Source of the DNA: Blastomyces gilchristii SLH14081
Taxonomy: Eukaryota; Ascomycota; Eurotiomycetes; Onygenales; Ajellomycetaceae
Assembly (NCBI RefSeq): GCF_000003855.2
Contig: NW_003101666.1
Span: 341,934-405,933 of the forward strand
Direction: 5' to 3'
DNA: 64,000 bases
Every line of letters begins with the position of its first letter. Position 1 is the first letter of the stretch. The translations under genes and the position numbers were made by a program. This document shows, one piece after another, positions 10,400-23,752 of this stretch. The notes beneath the pieces were generated by a model. It was not told the DNA's origin and made no database searches. It saw nothing but the letters and a program-made list of their open reading frames with translations.

Positions 10400-13300
10400 A
10401 TGGCTTATTCTTCTTCGAAGTGTGGAGGATGTTCTAGAGGAAATGGATCAGGCTAGAGAAGTTGGTATCTTTGTTGCAACTCCCCCTCCAGCTCTGGGTG
10501 TTTGTTATATTACTGTTCTGCTCAAGGTACCAATTAGTAACTGATACCCCTATTTCAAGATTGAAAAAGTTTTTTATGCTGTTCCCCCTGTGGTATAAGT
10601 TTCATGGCACGTAAACATCTCTGTCCCGTAAATCTGCACAACGGATTTCTACTCGCTAATTTGGGACCACCACTTGAACGAGGCAGAGGTTGTATGGAGC
10701 GCGTGATGACTGAGGATATTGGCTCTCCCTTCCATCAGGTTGTAAACTAGGATGGCTCCTCGAAGTAGTATGTGAAGATTGTAGATATATGTCGCATGCT
10801 AGTGGTCTGCGATGTCACATCCGTTACAAATGACCCCGGACTGTGTGTAAATAACATGATCTAAGCCGTTGGTTAATTATCACGGCAATTGTGCTGGGAA
10901 TCAACATCTAAGTAACAGATTGAAAGCTGGCGGGCTACATCCTTTTGTATAGTTAGTTAGCTATGCTGTCTTATATCAGCATGGAAGGAAACGATTGCGG
11001 AAGCCCCACATGATGGACGCCCCGGCAAGAAGCGCAAGGAGAAAAAAATAATTATTATTATCACCCTAGAGGCAAACGAACCGATATCGGATGGTTGCTT
11101 TCTGGGCGCCCTCGGCCGAGATATTCCCAGCCAAGCTAGTCTGCTATCCCGACTGTCTCCGCAACCCAACCCCGGCTTCCCCGCAAGGATTCGATTCTGA
11201 GAAATTTTATTATTATTTATTTATCACTCACTGACTGTGACTGCAGTTATCGCCTTATCCCGCCTTGATCAAAAGTTGTCGGCGAATCCCTCCCGGGATT
11301 CGTATTAGTATATTGGTGTGCTCTACTCGTAGTCTGTGGGTTTTTATCCCTCTCATTCCAAGAACAAAAAGAAAATAGCAGACAGGTGATGTAATGTAAG
11401 GGTTGTTGACGCATTGGTCATCATTTCGTTAGTTAAACTAAAAATGTCCTAATCGTGTACATTCCCAAGAGAGGAAGCTCGTTTGTTTAGCACTTGGGAT
11501 TTACCTGCGCGAGCGCTGAGCAATGAGTCTAGATCAGCGGCATGCCGTTCTGCGAGGGAGAGGGAGAACAAGCAGGCGGGTAGTCCGTCAGGCCGCGCGG
11601 GGTCCGCTCAGGGGTGGTGATGGTTATTTCAATCCCGCATTGTCCAGGCGTGCCCAATAGATAGGGCTATATTCAAAACAGGTTTTTTTTTGGTTTGGTA
11701 GACTCGATAGAGGCAAAAAAGAACACAAGTCGCTCACCTGACAGCACAACTCTGTTGTCTTTCGCGGTAGCGTGCCCGTTAGACGGCCTGAACGGAAGAT
11801 TTCCGAAAACTTCGAAGCACGCTTGCAATGCTCTCCGGGATTTTGATGGCCAGAGTTCAGGCAGACTAAAACTTCAGATTGACGTCAAGGCTAATTATCA
11901 CTTTCTGATACTTTCTCAGAAATTATTTGACTCATCTTCGATTTGGACGTGGCTCTCCGAGACGGGGTTTTCGACGCCAAAAAAAATCCGAGAGAAATAT
12001 TCTAACGAACCAAGGACTTCAGGTGCTTCCTTGGTGTGATAGAGTCATAACTCCAAGTTGAATTCACCCCACCCCTGAGCAATCATGAGTGAAGAGCAAC
12101 CAGAAAAGTGCAGGACTTTCCGCAGCCACTTTTAACTTTTTATCTCCTGGTGGAATCGGGGAACCATCCGGGTAGGTACCAAGCGTATATACAGTGTTCA
12201 TCAGAATTGGTAAACTTAAATTTTAAAACGATGGAAGGAGATCCAAGAGAATACTGACAGCCTTTTTTCGAGGTCTTTGAAAATAAAAATAAAATAATAA
12301 AAAATATAAAATAAAATAAATAGCAAGAAGGGGGATAACAATGGGGCACAAAAAATGAAGTCCCCGTCCCCATCTTTGGGGCGGAAAGTATTCGGCGGCG
12401 AAGCAATGTGGAGCTATCCCAAGCTCCATGAATAAAGTGAGCTACCTGGCTCGTTGCTCCATTAACTAATAAGTGTTCCAGAAGGAACAATCGCGTGGCG
12501 GGAGGCGCTAGAGGCAGGGCAAAGGAGAGGCGGAACCATTGGAAATCCCACGAACTCTACAGCACAAATTCAACAGTTTGAGAGTCGTCTTCCGATGAGG
12601 TTGAAGACAAGGCCATCAAGTCCAGCATACGGGACTAACCGCGGACGATTAGGGCATGCCAGATCACGGGGATTTCGAGGTTACCAACGTACGTCGTCGA
12701 ACAAAACAACAGGATTCTAGCATCCAACTGATATAAATAACTATTTCCTTTCATTGCATAGGGAGTGACGGCTACCAACGAATCTGCAAGTCTGACCATG
12801 CTCCTCTTATCATTGAAAATCCTGCCCCTCCCCCGCTTTACTAATCAGTATCACCCCTCGTAATTGAAGGGTTTGAGCTGGCCAGTCGCATGGGAAGCAA
12901 TGGATCTCCAAAGCAGGCTAGCCAAAACTTCTTCGGTAGCTAACGATGGCTTAGGTTTTCCTAGCCTAGATGAACAACCCAGAAGACTTGCCCGAATGGG
13001 TGCCACATTGGCTTGAGAGGATGACCGCCGATAAAGGAATGCCCGACGCAGAATATTGGGGAACCCCGAAGCTGGCCGCTTCGTTTTCTCAGTCTCAGCC
13101 TTCAGGCAAATGGTTAAAATCTAGGGCTGAAAGGAAGTAACTAGTTAAGCGTCCGACCCCGGACTTTTGTGTGGTCATTGCAGGCATCTCGATCTCGAAA
13201 ACCCAACTCGAGAGTCCAACAACAAGGATTTCCTGAGCCAAGGTTGGACGAAACAACCTGTTTTGTCCCACAGTTTGGCCACCTGACCGCGCAAGCCCGA

Positions 13301-14925
13301 ACAAACGCAAAACTCCGAAAGCAAAAACTACTTTGGCCATAAATAATCAAATTCTGGCTACCCCATGATCTCAACTTTCCGCGAACTTCCAAGATCGGGC
13401 AATTAGTAGACCATATGAGAAACTGCTCAGTACTTATTACATTGAAGCTTCTAGAGCACAAGGCATCATGACCTGAATTAGCGAGTCTCAAGAGGTGCTT
13501 CCAGGGCAAATCATCAGTAATCCACGAAGCAGCCTGAAAACCAGCACGCAAAATTATTCCAGTGGCCCACACAAAACTTAATTCTCCTTACATGTTTGGG
13601 GTATCAAGGTACCTAGGTACCGAACACCATCCACCAACCGTCCTCCTGGAGAACAATCGGCCGCAGCCCGAGGTAATTTCACCAGCTTGGCAAATTCCTG
13701 CGCCCTTGGACCCTCTTGCAAACATTTAGAATTATTGATTTTTTCCGCAAGTTTATTAGATGGCGAACAGGCTCACAAAATCAATAATAATGATCCAAAT
13801 ATGAACAGCGGCAGTTTTTATGCTTACAGCGTATGTTGAGAGATAACAACTAACTTACATCTCGGTACTATGCATTCAAAGGGCAAAAAAAATATTTCAG
13901 GTACAGGCCCGGCTCTCGGCATTCGCACCCAAACACCCGGATGAAATTTTGTCTCATTGCATAGAGCTTCATAATCCGCATCCAGCATGGCAATAATAAT
14001 AATCATCATATATTGTGCATGGGCTGAACACCCTTCCTTTAAACAGAAGGTCGCACGTTTGCGTTTTATTCATGTGAGAGTCAGCGATTTGTTGTTCGTT
14101 GCTTGAGCCTTCCAACTTTTAAGATCATGAGAACGCCTCCGTTTCTCGCCGGAGCAGAACTTCGGCAACAAGGACCCTGCACAACTTGGCAGTCCTCTAG
14201 ATTTAGCGGCGAAATGTATGACCGCTAACCAGTTAAAATAAGCACACTTACTGGAGAGGCGGGCTCTTCGGCGGTTCAGTGTGGGGTTGGGTCCCCCCTT
14301 GACCTGGCGATTGGCGGTTCAACTCCTTCTCTCCAGCTACTGGAATTCTGAGAAATTTCTCGTCCCATCGCGAACTCAGTCTAGCGTCTACTATCGTCCG
14401 AAAAGGCGCGTTGTTCTTCACTTTTAGCACTCCGGTTTACGAGCTCTCAGCGCCGTCAGCGGTCGTCGTTAAATGCCCAGGTCTCTTCGTTTTGGCGCCC
14501 CGCCGCAACCTTGGAAGTTCCCCACAGGGCCACAGCCCACGCTTTGAAACCCGCAAGTCTCATATCCGATATGGGGGAGGCAAACAATGGCGAGCTGCTA
14601 TGGCTGCAGCTTGTTGCAGCTTGTTAGGAGATGAGCAAGCTTTGCGCCGGAATGGACTGGCCTACATAAGAGCTTGGTCCCCACCGCTCCCCCCCTTTTT
14701 CCCTCTATTTTGCCCGCCTCTCTATTTTGTACAAATTTTGTGATACACACTCTCCACTCTTCCTGTTTTGGGATTTATAAATATATTTTGATAATATCGG
14801 ATCTTCTTTACGATTCTTTTTGCTCCCTGACTTTCTCTAAAATTGTGTTGATTTCGGAAACCGATTGCAAGTTTGGAAGAGTTAACTCTCTCATACATAC
14901 TACGCTGGCCACAAATTCATTCGTC
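10400..14925. other. 4.5-kb gene-free region upstream of the Zn2Cys6 regulator
   Basis: No frame here (for example 11695-12039 +, 12140-12490 -, 13141-13572 -) resembles a known protein or shows a consistent multi-exon structure. Short AT-rich runs occur near 12,280-12,320 and 13,720-13,760. The stretch may be a long regulatory region and 5' leader of the transcription factor gene, or old decayed sequence. I see no tRNA. Confidence 0.5.
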
Positions 14926-17911
14926 ATGGCTTCCGTCGAGGTAGCGGAACTGCAGCCGCAGAATAAGCGGAAAGCCGCCGCTGCAGGCATTCAGACTACA
15001 TCTCGCCCGGTAAAACGTCGCGCATCGAAAGCTTGTTGCTGTTGCAGGGCGCGCAAGGTCCGATGTGATGTCATGGAAAATGGCTCTCCGTGTACGAACT
15101 GCAGATTAGATGAAGTGAAATGCATTGTCACCGAGAGCAAGCGCAGAAAGTCAGTTTATTTGCCCAACAACCGCGAACGTTTGCTTGATGAATTAAGCTC
15201 CTTATAATTTGAATGAAAGCTGATAGATGTTTGTTCTCAGGAAGTCTCGAGGTGATGGAGGCGCTTCAAACTCCACACCGACACAATCAGCTAACACACC
15301 AGACGATTCGGGATTTGCCTTTAACACCAGCACTGAGGACCATATCGGGGTGCCAATTCCCGATCCGCTAGCTCCGTTGTCGCCATCTCAGTTATCAGTG
15401 GATTTGGAGCACGGTCATCACGTTCCGCACCTATTATGTTCGTCGTTTATAACATCTACAGATACTATCTTCCCAGTTTACTAATGTGACTTCTAGATCA
15501 AACGCAAGACAACCGAATCAAGCAGGAAGATCGACGACGCAGAATGTCAAGTATTTCGGCGCGTCCGGCCGCTCGCCCACTGTGTAATATGACTTCCGCC
15601 GTTCAACAACTACTTGATGTCGATTTTGGAGCCCGCATTTCCCCCCAGCCCCCACAGAAGCCGAAAGGCTGGCTACCCAACTTTATCCGCCCTCTGCCGG
15701 CGAAGTTCCAGTCCGACGATATCGCGTACCTTGAAGCCAAGGGTGCTCTGACAATTCCGAGTGAGGGGCTGCGCAATGAACTCATGAAAAGTTACCTGCA
15801 ATTCGTTCATCCGTACATGCCACTGTTGGAATTGGACGATTTCCTGCGTACTATTGCACGGAACGATGGTTCGCGTCGTATGAGCCTTCTTCTATTTCAA
15901 GCAACTATGTTTGCCGGAACTGCATTCATCTCAATGAAGCACCTAGTAGAGGCTGGCTACGAATCAAGAAAGGATGCCAGGAAAGCATTCTTTCAAAGAG
16001 CTAGGGTATGGCAAGTTTGGGTTTTTCTTGTTTTGCTGTCGAGGCCTCTCGCTAACGTGTGTTTGTTTCATCTTTTAGCTTTTGTATGATTTTGATTACG
16101 AGGTTGATCGGATATCTTTGGTCCAATCCCTTTTGCTGATGACTCACTGGTATGAGATGCCGGATGACCAAAAAGATACTTGGCATTGGATGGGTGTCAG
16201 TTTATCACTTGCACATACTATTGGCCTCCATCGAGACCCGTCTTCCTCCTGTATGGACCCTAGACGACAAAAACTCTGGAAGCGCGTTTGGTGGAGCACT
16301 TACACTCGTGACCGCTTGATTGCTCTAGGAATGCGACGACCCACTCGGATTAAGGATGAAGACTGCAATGTCCCTATGCTCACGCTGGACGATTTCGATG
16401 TCAAGCCACTCTCCGCCGAAGCTCTACAAATAGTTGGAGACTGCGAATTAGCGCATAATATTGAGCAACAGAGGCAGCTTGCAACCATGTTTATGGAAAA
16501 ATCCAAACTGTGTCTTTGCATAAGCCACGTCCTTGGCGCGCAATATTCGGTTCTGGGTCACAAGTTTGGAGGTACGACGGAGACTACAATGATGTTGGTC
16601 CCAAAGAAAGCTTCATCGGAAACATGTGAAGTCCAGAAATGTGATCAGGAGCTGGAAGCCTGGCTCTCTAGTCTCCCGGAGGTGGCTCAGTATCTACGCC
16701 CTTCATCATCTAGCTTTGCTAATGGGGAGGAAGTCCTACATCTCCACCGGGCATTGCTGAAGATGATATACCTTACAACCTCTAGTGCATTACATCGTCC
16801 ACAAGTTCTTCCTGCTACCCCATCCTCAACAGTTGAAGCTGGACTTCAGGACCTGTCCCGCAACAAAGTCCGCTATGCTGCAATCGAAATCACAAATATT
16901 GCCCAGCACTTGCATACAATGGACCTCACCCGCTACCTCCCAACTACGGGAGTCACTGTTCTGCTCCCTGCAGTCATCATCCACCTCCTTGATATCAAAT
17001 CCAATGACCTTAATATCCGATCTGCCAGTTTACATCGCTTCTATCAGTGTATGCAGATCCTGCAAAGACTGAGGGAAATTTATGCGTCTGCAGACTTCGC
17101 AACGTCCTTCCTTGAAGCCGCCATTCGGAAAGCTGGAATTCAGGTTTCCACCCAGGTACCTGAAGAGCAACCAGTTCGGCCAAGCGCACTTCATTTCTCT
17201 ACCGGCCATCCCGATGCCTTGACTCCACCACCGGACAGCATGCCAGATAAAATCCCGGACTTCACTTATACTTCAGTCACGCCTAGCATTCCCTTCACTC
17301 AGGTGGAGAAACCGGATATTCTCTACGCTTCAACGCCACCTCAATCCGTGGGAAGTGAAAACGGAAGCACTAATAATATCCGCCCTGATTTTTTCTCCGA
17401 TGAAGCCGCACTTAACGGCACCGAAGATAGTGACACGAGTCTAACAGAGCTCATGAATCTCGCCCATGATGCAGACATCAACCAGAACGACCTCGACGCG
17501 TTGATCAATTTCGACGATGCGGGCGCGAATTTCTTCGCCGGTGAAGACGGCATTGACGGCATTGACCCTACGATTTCGAGCATGTCAAATGACAACAGCA
17601 ACAGATACAATCTTGATAACATTGACTGGATGCATGATTTTACTGAGAACAACCTCAACAACAATAATAACAACAATACCATTGAGACGAACAATAATAA
17701 TAACAATAATCTGCAAGTGGTCTCAAACTTTGATCAGAAGCCACTTGATTCCGACGGCAAAGCTGGAGAACAACATATCTCTATGCCTAACAGCACCGAG
17801 AACGCAGGCGCTAAGGCTACGAGTCCCAACTCTCCTTTTACTGAATGCGAGCCATTGCAACTAAGAGCAATAAGCATTTCTGCTGATACAGATTTCAACG
17901 CATCGATTTGA
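14926..17911 (+). CDS. Zn(II)2Cys6 transcription factor, cutinase factor 1-beta/FarB-like
   Basis: Four exons, 14926-15149, 15241-15437, 15497-16005 and 16079-17911, encode 920 residues. The binuclear zinc cluster is complete: Cys at 37, 40, 47, 56, 59 and 66 (C-x2-C-x6-C-x8-C-x2-C-x6-C), preceded by a basic KRRASKAC stretch. Exon 3 carries a segment containing LPNFIRPLP and LEAKGALTIP, followed by FVHPYMPLLELDDFL. Exon 4 opens the fungal-specific transcription factor domain, including WHWMGVSLSLAHTIGLHRDP and WKRVWWS. These features are typical of cutinase transcription factor 1-beta and the FarA/FarB group, which control lipid, fatty acid or cutin breakdown genes. The C-terminus is acidic, with Asn-rich repeats at about 17,640-17,715. 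It is a nuclear DNA-binding activator by family. Its target genes are not among its neighbours. Confidence 0.9.
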
Positions 17912-20803
17912 CGACCGGGTGTTATGCGACTCGGGCCCTGATACCCCCATCTTTAATGTAATAAAACAGTTTAACGGACATTTTCGCATTTTTTCGTTTC
18001 CTATTTCATGAATAAAGGAATATCAAAATTAGATCTGGGAGTTTACGTGATGTCTACGGACTGCAGGGTTATATTTTATTCATTTCTTATTTTTGGCGTG
18101 TTTTGAACCTAATGATGCTGTACGCCCCTAATTTGGGCAAGCAATGAGAATGTTTTTAATAATGGAGAATTTGAACTACACATTTTCTACAAAGTTCACA
18201 AAATGAAGTGATAAAGCCAAAAGATAAATAAACATAATAACCTCGAGTTAACTATACGCGCTTCGTCCATTGCAGGCCCCTGTAACTATGCCATAATACG
18301 CACATAGGTAACTACCAGATATATATAATTTGACATTGAATAATAAAAACATCCTTCATATGCTTTTCTCATCTTCCCTTCTCTAAACAATTTCAACTCC
18401 ACACATTCCTGCTATGTACCCGCAATCGTACTCGTGTCCCGCACTTCCAAAAACATAGCTCCGGAGCATGCACTCTGTGGAGCTACCTCAAAAGCTCATT
18501 GATGGGTGACTCTCATGATGATGCAGAAGGCTAAATGTGCGCTAAGTGCTGCTAGACAGAAGGCCCCCAAGCCCCCATAGCCTCGGTTTGTTTCATGCAC
18601 GCACGTCTCGCGGGAAGGGCGGGCTAAGGAGAATTAGTTATCATAGGACGATTGCGCTATTCCCTTTTTCAGTGGGAGAGGTTGCTGAGGTCTCTCAGGA
18701 ATCAGGAGCGAAGCGTTCTGGAAATGGTCGTGAGCAAATCAGTCTTGTCCTGAACCTTGCGAGGAAGAAGTCGTCTTTTAACATGTTCACGCCTTTCATT
18801 CCTTCTCCCTTCCTTGTGTTGCCAGAGATTGCTCAGTCGAGCGGGGTGCGCTGTGTGTTTTTGAATATTTATATTTTCACCGAAGCTAAGTTAAACATCG
18901 CCAGCGTTGAAATGCAAATTGGAGAATCGCCGAGGCATGATTTCACTGACTTCAGAAAGCTGAATCTTCACTTATTGATTTGTTTAGCTTGACGAGAATA
19001 TTCCCCCCCCTTCGCACCCGCTTGCCAGCGTCGACGAGGTTTATTATTTTGCAAACCACTCTGTAGCCCTAATGACTGCCCAAATCGGCACAGATTAGGG
19101 CTTTTTACGTTTTTAAACTCGTTACATTCCCCCGTCTAACCTGAACACTTCGTTGACATATATAGGAACGGATCAAAGGTTTTACATATTTTTCGAATAC
19201 CCATGAGTGTTCTATTTTGAGAAGCTCTTGTCCAAGACTTCTTCTCATTAAATTTGCAAATAGCTTGGGACAGGTAGTTATATCATCACCTTCGACCGCT
19301 TATGGGTTCGTTTTGGCGCTGGTTCCACAGACGCCCCTTTCGTGCGCTTTTCGCTCCTCAGGACTACCAAGCAAGCTGCCAACGCCTGGTGTCTAGCTTG
19401 CGCTTCCTATTGCCCTTTTGAATGGAATTAATTGCGTTTCTGCGCCTGTGGGTTGGATTGCCTATAATCCAAGTGCTCAAGTTACAGCAGCCAAGAAGTG
19501 ATATTTGTGCTGAGGCAGATTGTTGCTATAAAGAGGCGAAAGACGGACGGCGAGCTGGTATCGAACATTATGAGGACAAAAGAGCAGAGAATTGATGAAA
19601 CGGATGTCAACGACGTCGCTGTTGAATTATCGTGTTCTACTTACCTGCATCCACTTCCCCTTTTACAGTGAGAAAGGCCCGGAAAGGTGCATTCTTATAT
19701 CCCGAGGATTGAACTTGAAATGGGCTGCGCTGGCTGCTCCGCATGACCGGATGATCCGTGGATCCAATCAATAGTCGAAACTTGATCCGTCGCACAACAT
19801 TGAGTTCCTGCGCTCATCTGGATACTGGCCTATTTTCGTGGAACAAGACGGCTAGGCAGCGTGGGGGCCAATTATCCTTTTTGAAGACTGATGCAAGTCT
19901 CCACGTTAATATACGTGGGTCAATGTTGACATTTCTGGATTCATTTTAGCGGTGAAGGACCGTCCTTGTCCGACAGGCTTGGTACGTGTTTCTCTTCCAA
20001 TTCTCAGCCAATTTTACACTGATACTCGTATCGAAAAATAAAAGCGCTACTCCAGATGGTCTACATCTGGTTACTGAGGTACATGTACATGTACATGGTT
20101 GTACAGATATTCTTTTCTGAGCAGCAGAGAGTCCAGCAGTGATACCTTGGCCGACATATTCCATTTCTGAAAACCCCCTATCCTTGTTTTTGTTAGTCGA
20201 CGCATGCGCCCTACTAACAGCCATACTAACATTGCAGATTTATATGAAGTCCAAGCCAGGACTTTCAATAGGCAGGGTAGAAGCATAAGGAAATCTGCAT
20301 ACTCGTAAAACGCGATATGGCCATGAAGTGTGGTGGCCAAAAGGGATGTCACCTTTCGTCAACATCACAATATTCAATGCTAAATGCCGAATTTCAGCGC
20401 CTTCTCCAGTGGCCTATGCTCAAGTTATTGACGGTCCTTCTATTTCGTTCTAGGATAAATGTCTTCACCGACCATCTATCCCAGTCACTTCTACTAACCT
20501 AGTTAGATGTCTCATATGAACCGCTTTTTCATCCTTGGCGTTGCCCTCGTGCATGATAGCCATCGCCTACTACTTGCGGCACGTCGTGCGATGAGCGTTA
20601 CACGGGTAATCGTGGCGATAGCGTGTTTCGATGTTGGCTCCGCGGCAGCTACCCACCTACCCGCTGATGTGTGATATGAAATTTCTCTTGCCCATAATTA
20701 TAAAAAGCTTCTGGGAACATGAAGCTTCATATCCCAATAACTCTTCCCTTCTAGATGGTCCTCCGGATATCGGTAAATTCCTCCTGTTCCCGTGGAGGCA
20801 AAA
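17912..20803. other. 2.9-kb spacer upstream of the carboxypeptidase gene
   Basis: No frame in this stretch resembles a protein family; the longest, at 18546-18992 (+), looks like chance. A short self-complementary run of ACATGT units lies at about 20,083-20,097. The region should contain the 3' end of the regulator transcript and the carboxypeptidase promoter. I see nothing else that I can support. Confidence 0.5.
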
Positions 20804-23630
20804 ATGCGAAGATACGAGATATGTTCCGCTGTCCAGGCGTTGATATTCTTCAATTTACTCGGAAACGCAGCAGTGTCTGCCAAAAATCTTCACCCACAAA
20901 CCCCCGCAAACCCTGAGGGGGTGAAGACAATATTGTCTCCATCTGGCGTGCAAATTAGATATAAGGAACCGGGCAGCGATGGAGTATGCGAAACCACTCC
21001 AGGAGTCAAGTCCTACTCTGGCTATGTTGACCTCGATGAACACTCGCACATGTTCTTCTGGTTCTTCGAAGCGAGACATGATCCCGCCAATGCACCTGTC
21101 ACTCTGTTTCTTAACGGTGGACCTGGGAGTGATTCAATGATCGGCCTATTTCAAGGTTAGAGCCCAAAATGAAACCCGGTTCTAATTAGAGAATTATTAG
21201 ATTTGACGCTTACCCAAATAACTACAGAACTCGGCGCGTGCAATGTGACAGAAGATCTTGAAACAAGGCTAAACCCGTATGCCTGGAATGAGGTTTCTAA
21301 TATGCTATTTCTCTCACAGCCCTTGGGAGTCGGTGCGTTCCTTGCGTTTCCTACAGAGGCGTTGGCAGATTTACCCACTCGCTGCCACCTAATATGGGGA
21401 TCAGAGGGATTCCAAGCGCTCTTGGGTGGAAAAGAAATGATAATGACACGGAAATACAAAAAGCCTACCGTACATGGCGACAATATTGCAGAAATTTTCT
21501 TGTCATGATTAGGCGTGTTCTCCATGTTCGCAGCGCTCACCAACTAGCCAATGTCTATAGGATTTTCGTACGCAACTACCCAATTTGGATCGATGAACAA
21601 TATCACGGGCGATATTGAACCAGAGACTGTTGCTGGTGTGCAGGGCCGATTCGCAGAAGCCAGTGGTCATCCAATGAGTAAGTGTATAATGAGCTGTGCA
21701 TTCATCACCTATAGTGTCAATCATGCTCACATTGGGCAGTTGATACCACTGACAAGGCCGCCGTAATGGTCTGGGACGTGTTGCAAGGGTTTTACAGTGC
21801 CATACCGCAGCTTGATTCGAAGATCAAATCCCGAAGTTTTAACTTGTGGACTGAAAGTTATGGGGGGTACGTTCACAAATTACTTGTTAGCTAATTTATT
21901 ATTGTTTTTTCCGCTTCTGGGCGCATAGATGCTAACCTGGCTGTAGACACTATGGCCCCTCTGTTGAGTAGGCCCATCCGCTAGCAACCCTCCGTCATGT
22001 TCTAATCTTTAGCATGGTGTAGTTTTTGAAGTACTTCCGCAAGCAAAATCAGCTGATTGCGAACGGGACTACCGATGGCATCCAGCTCGAGTTCAATACC
22101 CTTGGTATCATAAATGGGCTGGTAGATGCTGAGATACAGGTCAGCTAACAGATCGGGGACACCCCCATATTTACTTATTTTCTGCTTTGCTTCGAGGAGA
22201 GTAAACTGACGGCGACATATCTGCAGTTCCCATATTACCCGGAATTTGCAGTAAATAACACCTACGGGATCAAGCCGGTATGTTATGCTACCCCGGTGCA
22301 GCGTTGGGAAAAAATTCCAAAAACCACCGTTCTACACTTTGCCCACCTATTCTTGCCTTATATACGGATTGAGATTTTTCTAACTCCTAGTCTCCGCCCA
22401 GCTTAACCAAAGCACAGTGGACTATATGAAATTCTCACAGATCCGGGAGGGGGGATGCGCGGATAGCATATCTGCATGCAAGCAGATGAATAGGACTGGT
22501 ATCATTGCCCACGCCACTTGTGCTGATGCCCTGTCTATATGTCGAAGCACTGTTGGTGAGTATCTCTCTCTCGCCATTAGTTCGCCATCAGCTATTTTAT
22601 ATCCAGGAATATTCTTTCCAAATCTTGCTCTAATATGAACAACCAATACACAGAGGCTCCCTGGTATACCTCTTCAGACCGCGGCGTCTATGACATTCGC
22701 CATCCACACGACGTAAGTGCAGCGTAGGACGGGAAAGTTATTTTATCCCCTGACATACTTGCAGCAACCGAATAAAAAGGAAAAGAAAGAAAGAAAGAAA
22801 GAAAAAAGAAAGAAAAATCCAAACATTAAAACCATAAATACAGGACCCCACCCCTCCAACCCATTTCATAAACTACCTAAACCAACCACACATCCAAAAC
22901 GCCCTAGGCGTGAACCTCAACTACACCAGCGCAGAAAACATGCACATCTTCGCCGCCTTCATGCTCACGGGCGACTTGGTCCAGCCCGTCTTCCTCAACT
23001 ATCTTGCCGAGCTGCTGGATTCGCACGTCCGCGTCGCGCTCATCTACGGCGACGCCGATTACATCTCGAACTGGTTTGGCGGGGAGGCGGTGTCCTTGCA
23101 GGTAGAGTATTCGGGGGCAGAGCAGTTCAGGAGGGCTGGTTATGCGCCGTTCATGGTGGGGGATAAAGAGTATGGCGCGACGAGGGAGTATGGGAATTTT
23201 TCGTTTACGAGGGTGTATGATGCGGGGCATAAGGTGCCGTGTAAGTATTTCGCTTGGTTATTTCGCTAGTTTTATATATATATATATATAACTATATATA
23301 TATATCTTTAAATGCCCAGCGCCGTGCACAAAAGAAAAAATGAAAAAAGAAAAAACCCTAACCGGCAAACCAGACTACCAACCCCTCGCCTCCCTCCACC
23401 TCTTCAACCGCAGCTTAACCGGCACGGACCTCTCAACAGGCCAGGTGCGCATCGACGCCACATACAGCACAGCCGGCAGCGAGAAGTCCACGCACCTACA
23501 ATATACACCGCCGTCCAAGGATGGAGGTGGGCAGGTGAGCAGTTCTGCAAATGCGCTCGCGGCGGAAAGTTTTGGGGTTGTATGGAGTCATGTTGTTGTT
23601 ATTGCTGTTGTTGTGGGGTTGTTGGTGTAA
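20804..23630 (+). CDS. Secreted, probably GPI-anchored serine carboxypeptidase (S10)
   Basis: Eleven exons: 20804-21155, 21228-21332, 21561-21677, 21740-21866, 21947-21962, 22023-22139, 22227-22277, 22402-22555, 22654-22712, 22844-23240 and 23374-23630, giving 583 residues. The ATG at 20804 opens a signal peptide of about 26 residues. Family S10 marks are FLNGGPG, the nucleophile Ser231 in [15 protein letters not shown] (436-443) holding the catalytic Asp, and His495 in DAGHKVP. The product removes C-terminal residues from peptides at acid pH, outside the cell. The protein ends in a Ser/Ala-rich spacer and a hydrophobic tail ([12 protein letters not shown]), a GPI-anchor signal like those of the dermatophyte ScpA/ScpB carboxypeptidases. 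Exon 5 is only 16 bases and intron 2 is 228 bases, both unusual here. The frame is intact throughout. Confidence 0.88.
23272..23305. repeat. TA dinucleotide repeat inside carboxypeptidase intron 10
   Basis: Two TA runs separated by a short break lie within intron 10 (23241-23373). Intron 9 likewise carries an A/G-rich AAAG-type repeat at about 22,782-22,816. Confidence 0.85.
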
Positions 23631-23704
23631 GAGGGAGTGGCCCGGGGGATAAATAAATGATTATGGTGGCCGGCGGCGGGGTCAGGTCATCACTTAGAGA
23701 TGAA

Positions 23705-23752
23705 CGGGGCGGGGCGGGGCGGGGCGGAGGCGGAGGCGGAGGCGGAGGCGGG
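23705..23752 (+). repeat. G-rich tandem repeat (GGGGC then GGAGGC units)
   Basis: About four GGGGC units run directly into about four GGAGGC units, some 75 bases after the carboxypeptidase stop codon. The G-runs on the plus strand could fold into a G-quadruplex. Confidence 0.85.

Noticed and set aside
11695..13572. Frames of 80-145 codons in the 10.4-14.9 kb spacer
   Set aside because: They have no recognisable motif and cannot be extended by convincing introns on either strand.
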